Shown here one piece after another: positions 1 through 5,346 of a stretch of DNA of 9,694 nucleotides. The first letter of the stretch is position 1, and each line of letters opens with the position of its first letter. A program made the translations under genes and the position numbers. Below the pieces are notes generated by a model. That model was not told the origin of the DNA, searched no databases, and worked only from the letters and a program-made list of their open reading frames with translations. The stretch is from positions 1 to 9,694 of the forward strand of contig JABUSR010000269.1 in the NCBI GenBank assembly GCA_021442645.1, read 5' to 3'. The stretch comes from Ruminiclostridium sp. (GTDB lineage: Bacteria > Bacillota > Clostridia > Oscillospirales > Oscillospiraceae).

Positions 1-12
1 GATACTTCAAAA

Positions 13-97
13 GGCGTCTCATACGAAATCGACGCCTCTGCGGAGGCGATTAAAACAAGTCAATTCTTGTCTTGTTTTAATCGGATTTCAGTATGAG
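13..97. repeat. Nested inverted-repeat cluster, possible small palindromic element
   Basis: Three inverted repeats are packed into 85 bp. Arms CTCATACGAAATC (18-30) and GATTTCAGTATGAG (84-97) match except for one extra A. They enclose GCCTC-TGCG-GAGGC (34-47) and a perfect 13-bp pair, CGATTAAAACAAG (47-59) with CTTGTTTTAATCG (71-83), separated by 11 nt. A competing pair GGCGTC (13-18)/GACGCC (31-36) reads as a weak terminator on the minus strand because TTTT follows it. Folded, the stretch makes a three-way junction closed by its own ends, a shape common in small palindromic repeat elements and in structured RNAs. No coding potential was seen. Identity as a mobile or repeated element is inference only. 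Confidence 0.45.
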
Positions 98-202
98 CTA
101 CCTCCCACACAAGACATGCCCCTGAGCCGCCGCTCGGGGGCATGTTCTCTGTGCCCGCAGAGCGATATGGCCCTCCTCGAGCAGTTCTGCCGGGCAGACA
201 GC
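98..202. other. Structured intergenic stretch, no gene seen
   Basis: This gap between the inverted-repeat cluster and the mgtE terminator holds further hairpins. The best is ACATGCCCC (114-122) with GGGGCATGT (137-145), extended inward by GAGC/GCTC across one mismatch with a CGCC loop. CTCTG (147-151) can pair with CAGAG (158-162), and TCTGCC/GGCAGA around 187-199 forms a tight palindrome. None is followed by a T run. The hairpin density would suit a small RNA ending at the 203-254 terminator on the plus strand, but no convincing promoter was found and no known RNA family (6S, SRP, RNase P, tmRNA, T-box) was recognised. Confidence 0.35.
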
Positions 203-254
203 AAAAGAGACAAGGGGAACGTCCCAACAGGCGTTCCCTCTGTCTCTTGTTTTT
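203..254 (-). terminator. Bidirectional intrinsic terminator after mgtE
   Basis: Arms AGAGACA (206-212) plus GGGAACG and CGTTCCC (232-238) plus TGTCTCT (241-247) form a long stem with a short internal mismatch and a loop of about 10 nt. Reading the minus strand, TTTT follows at 206-203, which suits the end of mgtE; the mgtE stop codon touches the stem base. Reading the plus strand, TGTTTTT follows at 248-254, so the element should also stop plus-strand transcripts coming from the left. Confidence 0.85.
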
Positions 255-1633
255 CAGATATGCAGGATAACTCTGGCCACCTGGAAATAGATGAGCAGAG
301 TGGTCACGTCCACCACTGTAGAGATGAAGGGGCTGGCCATAACGGCAGGGTCCAGGTGGATTTTCTCCGCCAGCAGGGGGAGAAGGCAACCCACCGACTT
401 TGCGCAGAGCACCGTGAATACCATCGTCATGCAGATGACCGTGGCCACAGGGGTAGTGACCCCGGCGTTGCCCAACAGCATCCGGTCGATGAGGATGAGC
501 TTGGCGAAATTGCAGCAGGCCAGGGTGATACCGCAAAGCACACCCACCCGAATCTCTTTCCATATGACCCGGAGGATATCGGAAAACTCCACCTCTCCCA
601 AGGAGAGGGCACGGATGACTGCCACGGAGGACTGGGTACCGCTATTGCCCCCTGTGCCCGTCAGCATGGGGATAAAGGCAATCAGGGCCGAGCAGGCCGC
701 CAGGGACTCCTCAAACCCCGTGAGGACCATACTGGTAACAGTGGCCGAGAACATCAGAACCAGCAGCCAAGGGATGCGGGACTTCCAAGTCTCCCCCACG
801 CCGGTTCGGAGATAGGGCTTGTCGGTGGGGGTCATACCGGCCAGCTTTTCGAAGTCCTCGGTGGTCTCTTCCTGGAGGACGTCGATGGCGTCGTCGATGG
901 TGACGATGCCCACCAGGCGGTTCTCTTGGTCCACCACAGGCATAGCCGACCAGTCATACTTGGCCAGCATCTGGACCACACTCTCCTGGTCCTCCAGGGT
1001 GTTAACGGAGATGACATTGGTCTCCATGACGTCGGACATCACGTCATCGTCCTCGCAGAGGAGGAGGGTACGCAGGGAAATCATGCCTACCAGCTTCCGA
1101 TTGCTCTCAGTAACGTAGCAGGTGTAGATTGTCTCTTTGTCCACGCCGGTGCGGCGGATGCGCTTGATGGCCTCCTCCGCAGTCATATGGGGCCGCAGGC
1201 TCACGTACTCCGTGGTCATAATAGAGCCCGCACTATCGTCAGGATACTTCAGGATCTCATTGATCATCTTGCGCATTTCCGGATCTGCCTGCTTCAAAAT
1301 GCGCTTGACCACATTGGCGGGCATCTCTTCCACGATGTCCACCGCATCGTCCACATAGAGTTCGTCGACGACCTCTTTCAGTTCGTTATCGGAAAAGCCC
1401 CGAATCAGAAGTTCCTGGGCATCCGGCTCCATTTCAACAAAGGTCTCCGCCGCCAGTTCCTTGGGCAATAGCCGGAACAGCAGCGGCAGTTTTTCCTCGG
1501 GCACATCCTCGAAAAGCGACGCGATATCCAGTGCGTTCATGGTAACCAGGATGTCCCGCAGAGTGGTGTACTTTTTCGCCTCCACCAATGCTTCCAGGGT
1601 CACGCCGAGGGTGACCACACTCTTTTCTGCCAT
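254..1633 (-). CDS. mgtE: MgtE-family Mg2+ transporter/channel
   Basis: This is a 459-residue inner-membrane Mg2+ (and possibly Co2+) importer that normally works as a homodimer gated by cytosolic Mg2+. The family layout is complete. An acidic helical N-domain covers about 15-130, including a run rich in Asp/Glu (ELYVDDAVDIVEEMP). Two CBS domains follow at about 137-196 and 201-257, then a connecting helix and about five membrane helices from 288 to the end. The selectivity-region signature GTGGNSGTQ lies at 326-334, and LDPA with Asp428, matching the pore Asp of characterised MgtE proteins, is present. I chose the ATG at 1633 over the one at 1639. The SD GGAGG (1642-1646) is 8 nt from the former and only 2 nt from the latter. 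The gene has its own promoter, a long structured leader with an upstream ORF, and a terminator, so it is probably monocistronic and controlled through the leader. Confidence 0.96.
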   Translation of the reverse strand: MAEKSVVTLGVTLEALVEAKKYTTLRDILVTMNALDIASLFEDVPEEKLPLLFRLLPKELAAETFVEMEPDAQELLIRGFSDNELKEVVDELYVDDAVDIVEEMPANVVKRILKQADPEMRKMINEILKYPDDSAGSIMTTEYVSLRPHMTAEEAIKRIRRTGVDKETIYTCYVTESNRKLVGMISLRTLLLCEDDDVMSDVMETNVISVNTLEDQESVVQMLAKYDWSAMPVVDQENRLVGIVTIDDAIDVLQEETTEDFEKLAGMTPTDKPYLRTGVGETWKSRIPWLLVLMFSATVTSMVLTGFEESLAACSALIAFIPMLTGTGGNSGTQSSVAVIRALSLGEVEFSDILRVIWKEIRVGVLCGITLACCNFAKLILIDRMLLGNAGVTTPVATVICMTMVFTVLCAKSVGCLLPLLAEKIHLDPAVMASPFISTVVDVTTLLIYFQVARVILHI

Positions 1634-1877
1634 TGGCATCTCCTCCCAGCTGTTTTCGTTTCAGAGCGCATGCTGCGCTCAGTTTCGGAGCAAGAAGTAA
1701 GACACACCGGTTGGCCGATCCCAACCGCCTTATGGGGTCAGATGGCACGGACGGACGCCCCTATGGGCGGCTCTTCCATCCGCTGGGAAGGTCGGCCTGC
1801 CAAAGTGCCGTTACTACCGCCTGCGTCCATCGTTTCCACCTCACTTTTGTAGAAAATATCGGTTCCGGATAGGGACC
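1634..1877 (-). promoter_or_regulatory. Long structured mgtE 5' leader (candidate Mg2+-responsive switch)
   Basis: About 245 nt separate the predicted start of transcription (near 1877) from the mgtE ATG. In RNA order the leader holds several elements. A 46-nt lead-in precedes a 30-codon ORF (1830-1738), whose RNA can fold as GGACGC (1828-1823)/GCGTCC (1758-1753) with GGCGG/CCGCC inside it. A mutually exclusive hairpin is CGCCC-ATAG-GGGCG (1769-1756). Further on are CGGTTGG-N6-CCAACCG (1727-1708) and the perfect hairpin GAGCGCA-GCA-TGCGCTC (1680-1664), then the mgtE SD. Neither of the last two hairpins has a U tract, so attenuation by an intrinsic terminator is not supported. CCTTCCCAGC (1791-1782) can pair with the SD region GCTGGGAGG (1650-1642): 9 pairs with one bulged U. 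I could not match the M-box (ykoK) consensus. The regulatory role is inferred. Confidence 0.6.
1738..1830 (-). CDS. 30-codon upstream ORF (leader peptide) before mgtE
   Basis: The ORF opens with ATG at 1830, 5 nt after the SD-like GAGGTGG (1842-1836), and ends with TGA at 1740-1738. It encodes 30 residues beginning MDAGGSNGTL, then AGRPSQRMEEPPIG, and ending ASVRAI. There is no signal peptide or hydrophobic segment, so a regulatory role for the act of translation is likelier than a role for the product. Glu19-Glu20-Pro21-Pro22 is notable. Acidic-plus-proline runs are known to destabilise translating ribosomes when Mg2+ is low, and the enterobacterial mgtL and mgtP/corA-type leaders use Pro/acidic codons. 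Codons 14-16 overlap the segment complementary to the mgtE SD. The promoter position (transcription start near 1877) places the ORF in the mgtE transcript. Without homologues in hand, translation is probable but unproven. Confidence 0.6.
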   Translation of the reverse strand: MDAGGSNGTLAGRPSQRMEEPPIGASVRAI

Positions 1878-1883
1878 TATTTT

Positions 1884-1912
1884 ATTATAGAGGCCCCAAA
1901 AATATTTGTCAA
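1884..1912 (-). promoter_or_regulatory. Consensus sigma-A promoter of mgtE leader
   Basis: On the minus strand a perfect TTGACA (1912-1907) and a perfect TATAAT (1889-1884) are separated by exactly 17 bp. This predicts transcription from about 1877. It is the best promoter in the window, so leader-level control after initiation would make sense for mgtE. Confidence 0.88.
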
Positions 1913-1927
1913 CGGGAGTTTCTCCCG
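1913..1927. repeat. Inverted repeat abutting the mgtE -35 box
   Basis: CGGGAG-TTT-CTCCCG is a perfect 6-bp inverted repeat that ends one base before the -35 hexamer of the mgtE promoter. It follows the T run of the lipoprotein terminator, so it may be a second weak stem of that terminator or a protein-binding site. Nothing in the sequence separates the two. Confidence 0.4.
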
Positions 1928-1932
1928 GACGG

Positions 1933-1979
1933 AAAAATCCCTGACCGGAGGACTGCACTCGCCTCCCGGCCAGGGAAAA
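1933..1979 (-). terminator. Intrinsic terminator of the lipoprotein gene
   Basis: On the minus strand TCCCTG, a wobble pair, CCGG and AGG pair with CCT, CCGG and CAGGGA around a loop of about 10 nt, followed by TTTTT (1937-1933). It starts 7 nt past the stop codon of the lipoprotein gene and separates that gene from the mgtE promoter. Confidence 0.88.
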
Positions 1980-1985
1980 TGCTGC

Positions 1986-2525
1986 TCAATTGCTCTCAAC
2001 CTGGACCTCTGCAATCTCCCAGTCCCGGACATCCAAACTGGGCGGCATGCCCTGCACGATATCCCGGACATAGGTAACTCGGACCTCTTGCCCCACCTGG
2101 ACCCCGATATCCTCCAGGCCTCTCAGGCGGAAGCGAATCTGCTCCGTGTCTTTAGGGATACCCTCCGACACAGTAGGCCGGACATACGCGTACCCGTTTT
2201 TAATCTCTAAAAGAACCCCTTGCAGTTGTTTCTTGGCCAGCTCACAGCTCTGGATCTTCATCTTCGGGAAGGTCCCGGTGTAGACCACCATCACCTCGTC
2301 CTTGAACCCCAACTCCGCGAGGGTGGCGGAATCTACCGTGTCAGTGGGAACGGATATCTCACCAAAGACACCCGCAAACCCGAAGCGGTTCGGGGCCACC
2401 GTGACCACTTCGTCAGAGATACTCAGGACCGTTGCGTCAAACCACTTTACGCTTCCCCCGCTGCAGCCGCACAAAAGCAATGCCGTCAGAAGGACCAGCA
2501 CGACCGCTCCTGTAATCTTTCTCAT
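1986..2525 (-). CDS. Predicted lipoprotein with two similar beta-type halves
   Basis: This is a 179-residue protein of unknown function. It opens with a lipoprotein signal: MRK, then a hydrophobic run 7-18, then LCGC with lipid attachment expected on Cys21, so it should sit on the outer face of the membrane. The rest looks like two copies of one small domain (about 30-95 and 100-175). Each copy reads V-L-x-I-x-(D/N)-G/E-x-x-x-V-x-P, then a G-(F/V)-x-D/Q-E-V-x-V-x-Y strand, then a Pro followed by a strand. This resembles the secreted DUF3221 (YobA-type) folds, but I cannot confirm the family. I chose the ATG at 2525 because GGGGAGG (2540-2534) lies 8 nt upstream; the ATG at 2549 has no SD. The gene has its own promoter and terminator and lies between htpG and mgtE with no sign of co-transcription. 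Confidence 0.85.
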   Translation of the reverse strand: MRKITGAVVLVLLTALLLCGCSGGSVKWFDATVLSISDEVVTVAPNRFGFAGVFGEISVPTDTVDSATLAELGFKDEVMVVYTGTFPKMKIQSCELAKKQLQGVLLEIKNGYAYVRPTVSEGIPKDTEQIRFRLRGLEDIGVQVGQEVRVTYVRDIVQGMPPSLDVRDWEIAEVQVESN

Positions 2526-2564
2526 GGCAGATACCTCCCCTCTTATCACATTCTATTCCATATT

Positions 2565-2592
2565 ATTATAGACGGGTCAGCCGGTTTGTCAA
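2565..2592 (-). promoter_or_regulatory. Sigma-A promoter of the lipoprotein gene
   Basis: TTGACA (2592-2587) and TATAAT (2570-2565) are both perfect hexamers with a 16-bp spacer on the minus strand. Transcription is expected from about 2558, which gives a leader of about 33 nt before the ATG at 2525. Confidence 0.82.
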
Positions 2593-2596
2593 CCGG
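2581..2596. repeat. Palindrome centred on the lipoprotein -35 box (operator-like)
   Basis: CCGGTT-TGTC-AACCGG is a perfect 6-bp inverted repeat whose loop and inner arm are the -35 hexamer. A regulator bound here would block RNA polymerase. It is not followed by a T run, so a terminator is unlikely. Which protein might bind is unknown. Confidence 0.45.
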
Positions 2597-2685
2597 ATTT
2601 ACCCCGGTAGGAAAACTTCTCTTACGGGATTGAGGATTGGGGCGTCGGGCTTCTGTCCTCTGCGGGACCGCCGCTCTTTTGTTAC

Positions 2686-2719
2686 GACAAAACAGGCCAC
2701 CCTACCGGATGACCTGTTT
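2686..2719 (-). terminator. Intrinsic terminator of htpG
   Basis: On the minus strand AACAGGTCATCC pairs with GGGTGGCCTGTT around the loop GGTA: twelve pairs with two G-U wobbles. TTTTG follows. It lies 34 nt past the htpG stop. The stretch from here to 2597 holds no gene or further clear signal. Confidence 0.88.
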
Positions 2720-2753
2720 CTTCTGTTCACAGTGGTGCTCCCTCAGCCTTTCT

Positions 2754-4661
2754 TTACTGCATCAGACTGCAGACCAGTTCGGCATAGCGGGCCGGGTCAG
2801 GTACGGGCAGGTCGGCGATAATAAGGGCCTGGTTGTACAGGACTTCAACATAGGTAGCGGCCTTTTCCTTATCGCTCTCAAAGGCAGCGCACAGGGCCTG
2901 GAAAGCAGAGGAAGCGGGGTTAATCTCCAGCACTCGCTGGGCCTTCATGGGGTAGTCCCCCCGCATCTTGTGGAAATATTTTTCCATCTCCAGGGTGACG
3001 GGGCCCTCAGCAGTGAGGCAGACGGTGCCGCTCTGGAGGATAGTAGAGATACGGACCTTGGACACCTGATCCTTCAGCGTCTCCTGCGCAAAGTCCAGCA
3101 GTTCCTGGTGATCCTTCTGGGCCTGCTCGGCGGAAGCCTTCTCGGCATCGGTGACAGGCAGGGCATCCTCGCTGGCCACGGAGACGAAGGGCTTGTCGCT
3201 GTAGTTTTCCAACATCTGCAGGACGATTTCGTCCTCAGAGGCGATGAGGTACAACACCTCGTACCCGGCCTTCAGCACGCGTTCGGCCTGGGGCATCTTG
3301 GCGGCGTTCTCCACGCTGTCGGCGCAGACATAGTAAATCTTGTCCTGGGAGACAGGCATCCGCTCGGTGTACTCCTTCAGGGAGGTAAGCTTGTCCTCCT
3401 TGGAGGACCAGAACAGGAGCAAATCCCGGATAGCATCCCGATTCTGACCATAGCTGTTCATGAGGGAGTACTTAAACTGCATCCCGAATGCAGACCAGAA
3501 GGTCTCATATTTCTCCCGGTCGTCCTTCATGAGCTTTGTGAGCTCATTCTTAATCTTCTTCTCAATGTTGTTGGCGATAACCTTCAGCTGCCGGTCGTGC
3601 TGGAGCATCTCGCGGGAGATGTTCAGGGAAACATCGGGGGTGTCCACGATGCCCTGGACGAAGCTGAAGTGGTCAGGCAGGAGATCCGGGCACCGGTCCA
3701 TGATCATGACCCCGGAGGAGTAGAGCTGCAGGCCCTTTTTGAACTCTGTGGTGAAGAAGTTCATGGGGACCTGGCTAGGGATGTACAGCAGGGCCTTGTA
3801 CTCAAAATTTCCCTCAGCGGCCACCTGGATGGTCATCAAAGGTGCCTGCCAGTCGCCAAACTTGGACTGGTAGAACTGGTCGTGCTCCTCCTGGGTAACC
3901 TGGCTCTTAGGACGCTGCCAGATGGGCACCATGGAGTTGACGGTCTCCCACTCCTTGACCAACTCGTACTCAGGGGTGTAGTCCTCCCCGGCGTCCTCGG
4001 GTCTGGGCTTCTGACGGCTGTTCTCCATCTCCATGCGGATGGGGTACCGAATATAGTCGGAATATTTCTTAATAAGGGTGGACAGGAAGTAGGGTCGCAG
4101 GTACTCGCTGTACTCTTCCTCCTCGGTGTCCTCCTTCAGGTGCATGATGACGTCGGTGCCCACGGTATCCTTCTCGCAGGGATGGATGGTATAGCCGTCC
4201 ACACCCTCGGACTCCCACATAAAGGCGGTGTCACTGCCGTAAGCCTTGGAGATTACGGTGACCTTGTCCGCCACCATAAAAGCAGAGTAGAAACCCACGC
4301 CAAACTGGCCGATGATGTCCAGCTCAGCCTCATCGGAGACCTCCGTCTCCTTCTTGAACTGCAGAGATCCGCTCTTGGCAATGGTCCCCAGATTGCTTTC
4401 CATCTCCTCCTGGGTCATGCCCACACCGTTGTCGGATACAGTGAGGGACCCGGCATCCTTGTCGGGGGTGACCACAATGCGGAAATCATCCCGATTCAGG
4501 CCCACATTCTCGTCTGTGAGGGCTTTATAGGCCAGCTTATCGATGGCGTCGCTGGCGTTGGAAATGATTTCTCGCAGGAAAATCTCCTTATGGGTATAAA
4601 TGGAATTAATCATCAAATCCATGAGCCGCTGGGATTCGGCTTTAAATTGTTTCTTTTCCAT
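2754..4661 (-). CDS. htpG: Molecular chaperone HtpG (bacterial Hsp90)
   Basis: This is a 635-residue cytosolic ATP-dependent chaperone, full length for the family. The N-terminal GHKL ATPase domain shows KEIFLREIISNASDAIDK with catalytic Glu31 and Asn35, DNGVGM (77-82), GTIAKSG (92-98) in the lid and IGQFGVGFYS (117-126). The middle domain carries SSGVMIMDRC and the stretch ending VSLNISREMLQ with the client- and gamma-phosphate-contacting Arg. A C-terminal dimerisation domain ends in SLMQ, with no eukaryote-type MEEVD. I chose ATG 4661: GGAGG in the leader lies 9 nt upstream, and residues before it (from 4700) would be translated from the CIRCE operator itself. The gene is transcribed from its own promoter with a CIRCE operator at the start site, so HrcA repression relieved by heat or misfolded protein is expected. 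It ends at its own terminator. Confidence 0.98.
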   Translation of the reverse strand: MEKKQFKAESQRLMDLMINSIYTHKEIFLREIISNASDAIDKLAYKALTDENVGLNRDDFRIVVTPDKDAGSLTVSDNGVGMTQEEMESNLGTIAKSGSLQFKKETEVSDEAELDIIGQFGVGFYSAFMVADKVTVISKAYGSDTAFMWESEGVDGYTIHPCEKDTVGTDVIMHLKEDTEEEEYSEYLRPYFLSTLIKKYSDYIRYPIRMEMENSRQKPRPEDAGEDYTPEYELVKEWETVNSMVPIWQRPKSQVTQEEHDQFYQSKFGDWQAPLMTIQVAAEGNFEYKALLYIPSQVPMNFFTTEFKKGLQLYSSGVMIMDRCPDLLPDHFSFVQGIVDTPDVSLNISREMLQHDRQLKVIANNIEKKIKNELTKLMKDDREKYETFWSAFGMQFKYSLMNSYGQNRDAIRDLLLFWSSKEDKLTSLKEYTERMPVSQDKIYYVCADSVENAAKMPQAERVLKAGYEVLYLIASEDEIVLQMLENYSDKPFVSVASEDALPVTDAEKASAEQAQKDHQELLDFAQETLKDQVSKVRISTILQSGTVCLTAEGPVTLEMEKYFHKMRGDYPMKAQRVLEINPASSAFQALCAAFESDKEKAATYVEVLYNQALIIADLPVPDPARYAELVCSLMQ

Positions 4662-4689
4662 TTGAAACAGCCTCCGTAAAGGGAATAGG

Positions 4690-4716
4690 TTAGCACTCAT
4701 TCTTCAAGAGTGCTAG
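4690..4716. promoter_or_regulatory. CIRCE operator (HrcA-binding site) of htpG
   Basis: TTAGCACTC (4690-4698), a 9-bp spacer and GAGTGCTAG (4708-4716) match the CIRCE consensus TTAGCACTC-N9-GAGTGCTAA at 17 of 18 positions. The repeat extends outward by GG/CC. It covers the predicted transcription start and is transcribed into the htpG leader, the usual position for HrcA control of groE and dnaK operons. Confidence 0.95.
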
Positions 4717-4719
4717 CCT

Positions 4720-4748
4720 ATTATGCTACCTCCCACTTAAAATTGCAA
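4720..4748 (-). promoter_or_regulatory. Sigma-A promoter of htpG
   Basis: TTGCAA (4748-4743) and CATAAT (4725-4720) with a 17-bp spacer on the minus strand predict transcription from about 4713, inside the right arm of the CIRCE element. That overlap supports repression by steric block. Confidence 0.78.
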
Positions 4749-4764
4749 GACTTTTTTGAAAATT

Positions 4765-4791
4765 TTTTCACTTTTCATCGGTAAGTGCTAA
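4765..4791. promoter_or_regulatory. Degenerate second CIRCE-like element upstream of htpG
   Basis: TTTTCACTT (4765-4773), exactly 9 bp, then AAGTGCTAA (4783-4791) agree with the CIRCE consensus at 14 of 18 positions. The right arm matches 8 of 9, and the inner CACTT/AAGTG pair is perfect. It lies upstream of the -35 box, centred about 75 bp from the good CIRCE. It could be an auxiliary HrcA site or a decayed copy. Confidence 0.4.
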
Positions 4792-4845
4792 ATAATAGGA
4801 GTTGTCCTACGGTATGGCGAGCGGTAGGTCACGGAATCCGGATAG

Positions 4846-4876
4846 AAAAATCCCCCCGCGGGAGACCGCAGGGGGA
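4846..4876 (-). terminator. Intrinsic terminator of the small membrane protein gene
   Basis: On the minus strand ATCCCCC-T-GCGG pairs with CCGC-G-GGGGGAT around a TCTC loop, followed by TTTTTC. It is a very stable stem, 25 nt past the stop codon at 4902. Between it and the CIRCE-like element (4792-4845) only a weak CCTAC/GTAGG hairpin (4806-4828) is visible. Confidence 0.9.
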
Positions 4877-4901
4877 TGGCTGTCAAATGGTCACACTCTG
4901 C

Positions 4902-5291
4902 TCACAGTCCGGCCTTTTTCACGCCGGTGTGTACAAAGTAGGGGCAAATCAGATAGGGCGCCGTCATACAGAGAATCAGAGAAATCCCCTTCTCCAGCAC
5001 CTCCTCGGGCACAAATACCATGGCGGCGAAAAAGATGATCTGCACCAACAGACAGATTAGGGTAATGGTAAGGCTCTTCACCGGGCTTAACTCAGCTCGC
5101 TTCAAATCCCCCCTGATTTTCCAGTATATGGCCAAGATGACCAAGCTGATAATCAGGAAAATCACATAAGTCCCTCTGGAATGACTGAAGGAGAAAAATC
5201 CGAAGAAGCTCACAGCCCAGGCAAGGATGCCAATCACCATAGCAACTAAGGTCAGCGCGGACGCGCTGGATTTCGTTCCGTTTGAATTCAT
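4902..5291 (-). CDS. Small four-helix membrane protein of unknown function
   Basis: This is a 129-residue protein I do not recognise. It has four predicted membrane helices at about 12-33, 41-57, 73-94 and 103-120, a short Ser/Asn-rich N-terminus, and a basic loop (KIRGDLKRAELSPVK, about 58-72) between helices 2 and 3. That loop should face the cytoplasm, which puts both ends there too. The proline- and cysteine-containing last helix (CMTAPYLICPYF) ends in a basic tail. There are no catalytic motifs, no signal peptide cleavage site and no known domain signature. ATG 5291 is preceded by the weak SD-like AAGGGG about 9 nt upstream. A longer reading frame extends to 5486 but crosses the promoter at 5347-5375 and the end of recG, so it is rejected. 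It has its own promoter and terminator. Subcellular location is the only safe inference. Confidence 0.75.
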   Translation of the reverse strand: MNSNGTKSSASALTLVAMVIGILAWAVSFFGFFSFSHSRGTYVIFLIISLVILAIYWKIRGDLKRAELSPVKSLTITLICLLVQIIFFAAMVFVPEEVLEKGISLILCMTAPYLICPYFVHTGVKKAGL

Positions 5292-5346
5292 GGATACAAA
5301 CCCCTTCCGTTGTTCATTGCCGATCCGCTCCTCGGACTGCTCCTCC

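Noticed and set aside
98..254. 6S RNA, SRP RNA or T-box leader at the left edge
   Set aside because: No long interrupted hairpin with a central bubble, no SRP GGAAG apical motif and no T-box motif could be identified on either strand.
116..1471. A 451-codon plus-strand open frame opposite mgtE
   Set aside because: It is antisense to mgtE and rich in His/Gly/Asp from GC-biased codons; it crosses the bidirectional terminator and has no family motif.
1664..1680. Intrinsic attenuator before mgtE
   Set aside because: The hairpin GAGCGCA-GCA-TGCGCTC is perfect but followed by TGAAACG, with no U tract.
1634..1877. M-box (ykoK) Mg2+ riboswitch
   Set aside because: The expected conserved core segments were not found in the leader; an Infernal search with RF00380 would settle it.
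2637..4679. A 680-codon plus-strand open frame opposite htpG
   Set aside because: It is the antisense shadow of a complete, well-conserved htpG; its Leu/Gly/His/Val-rich composition has no domain and it has no SD.
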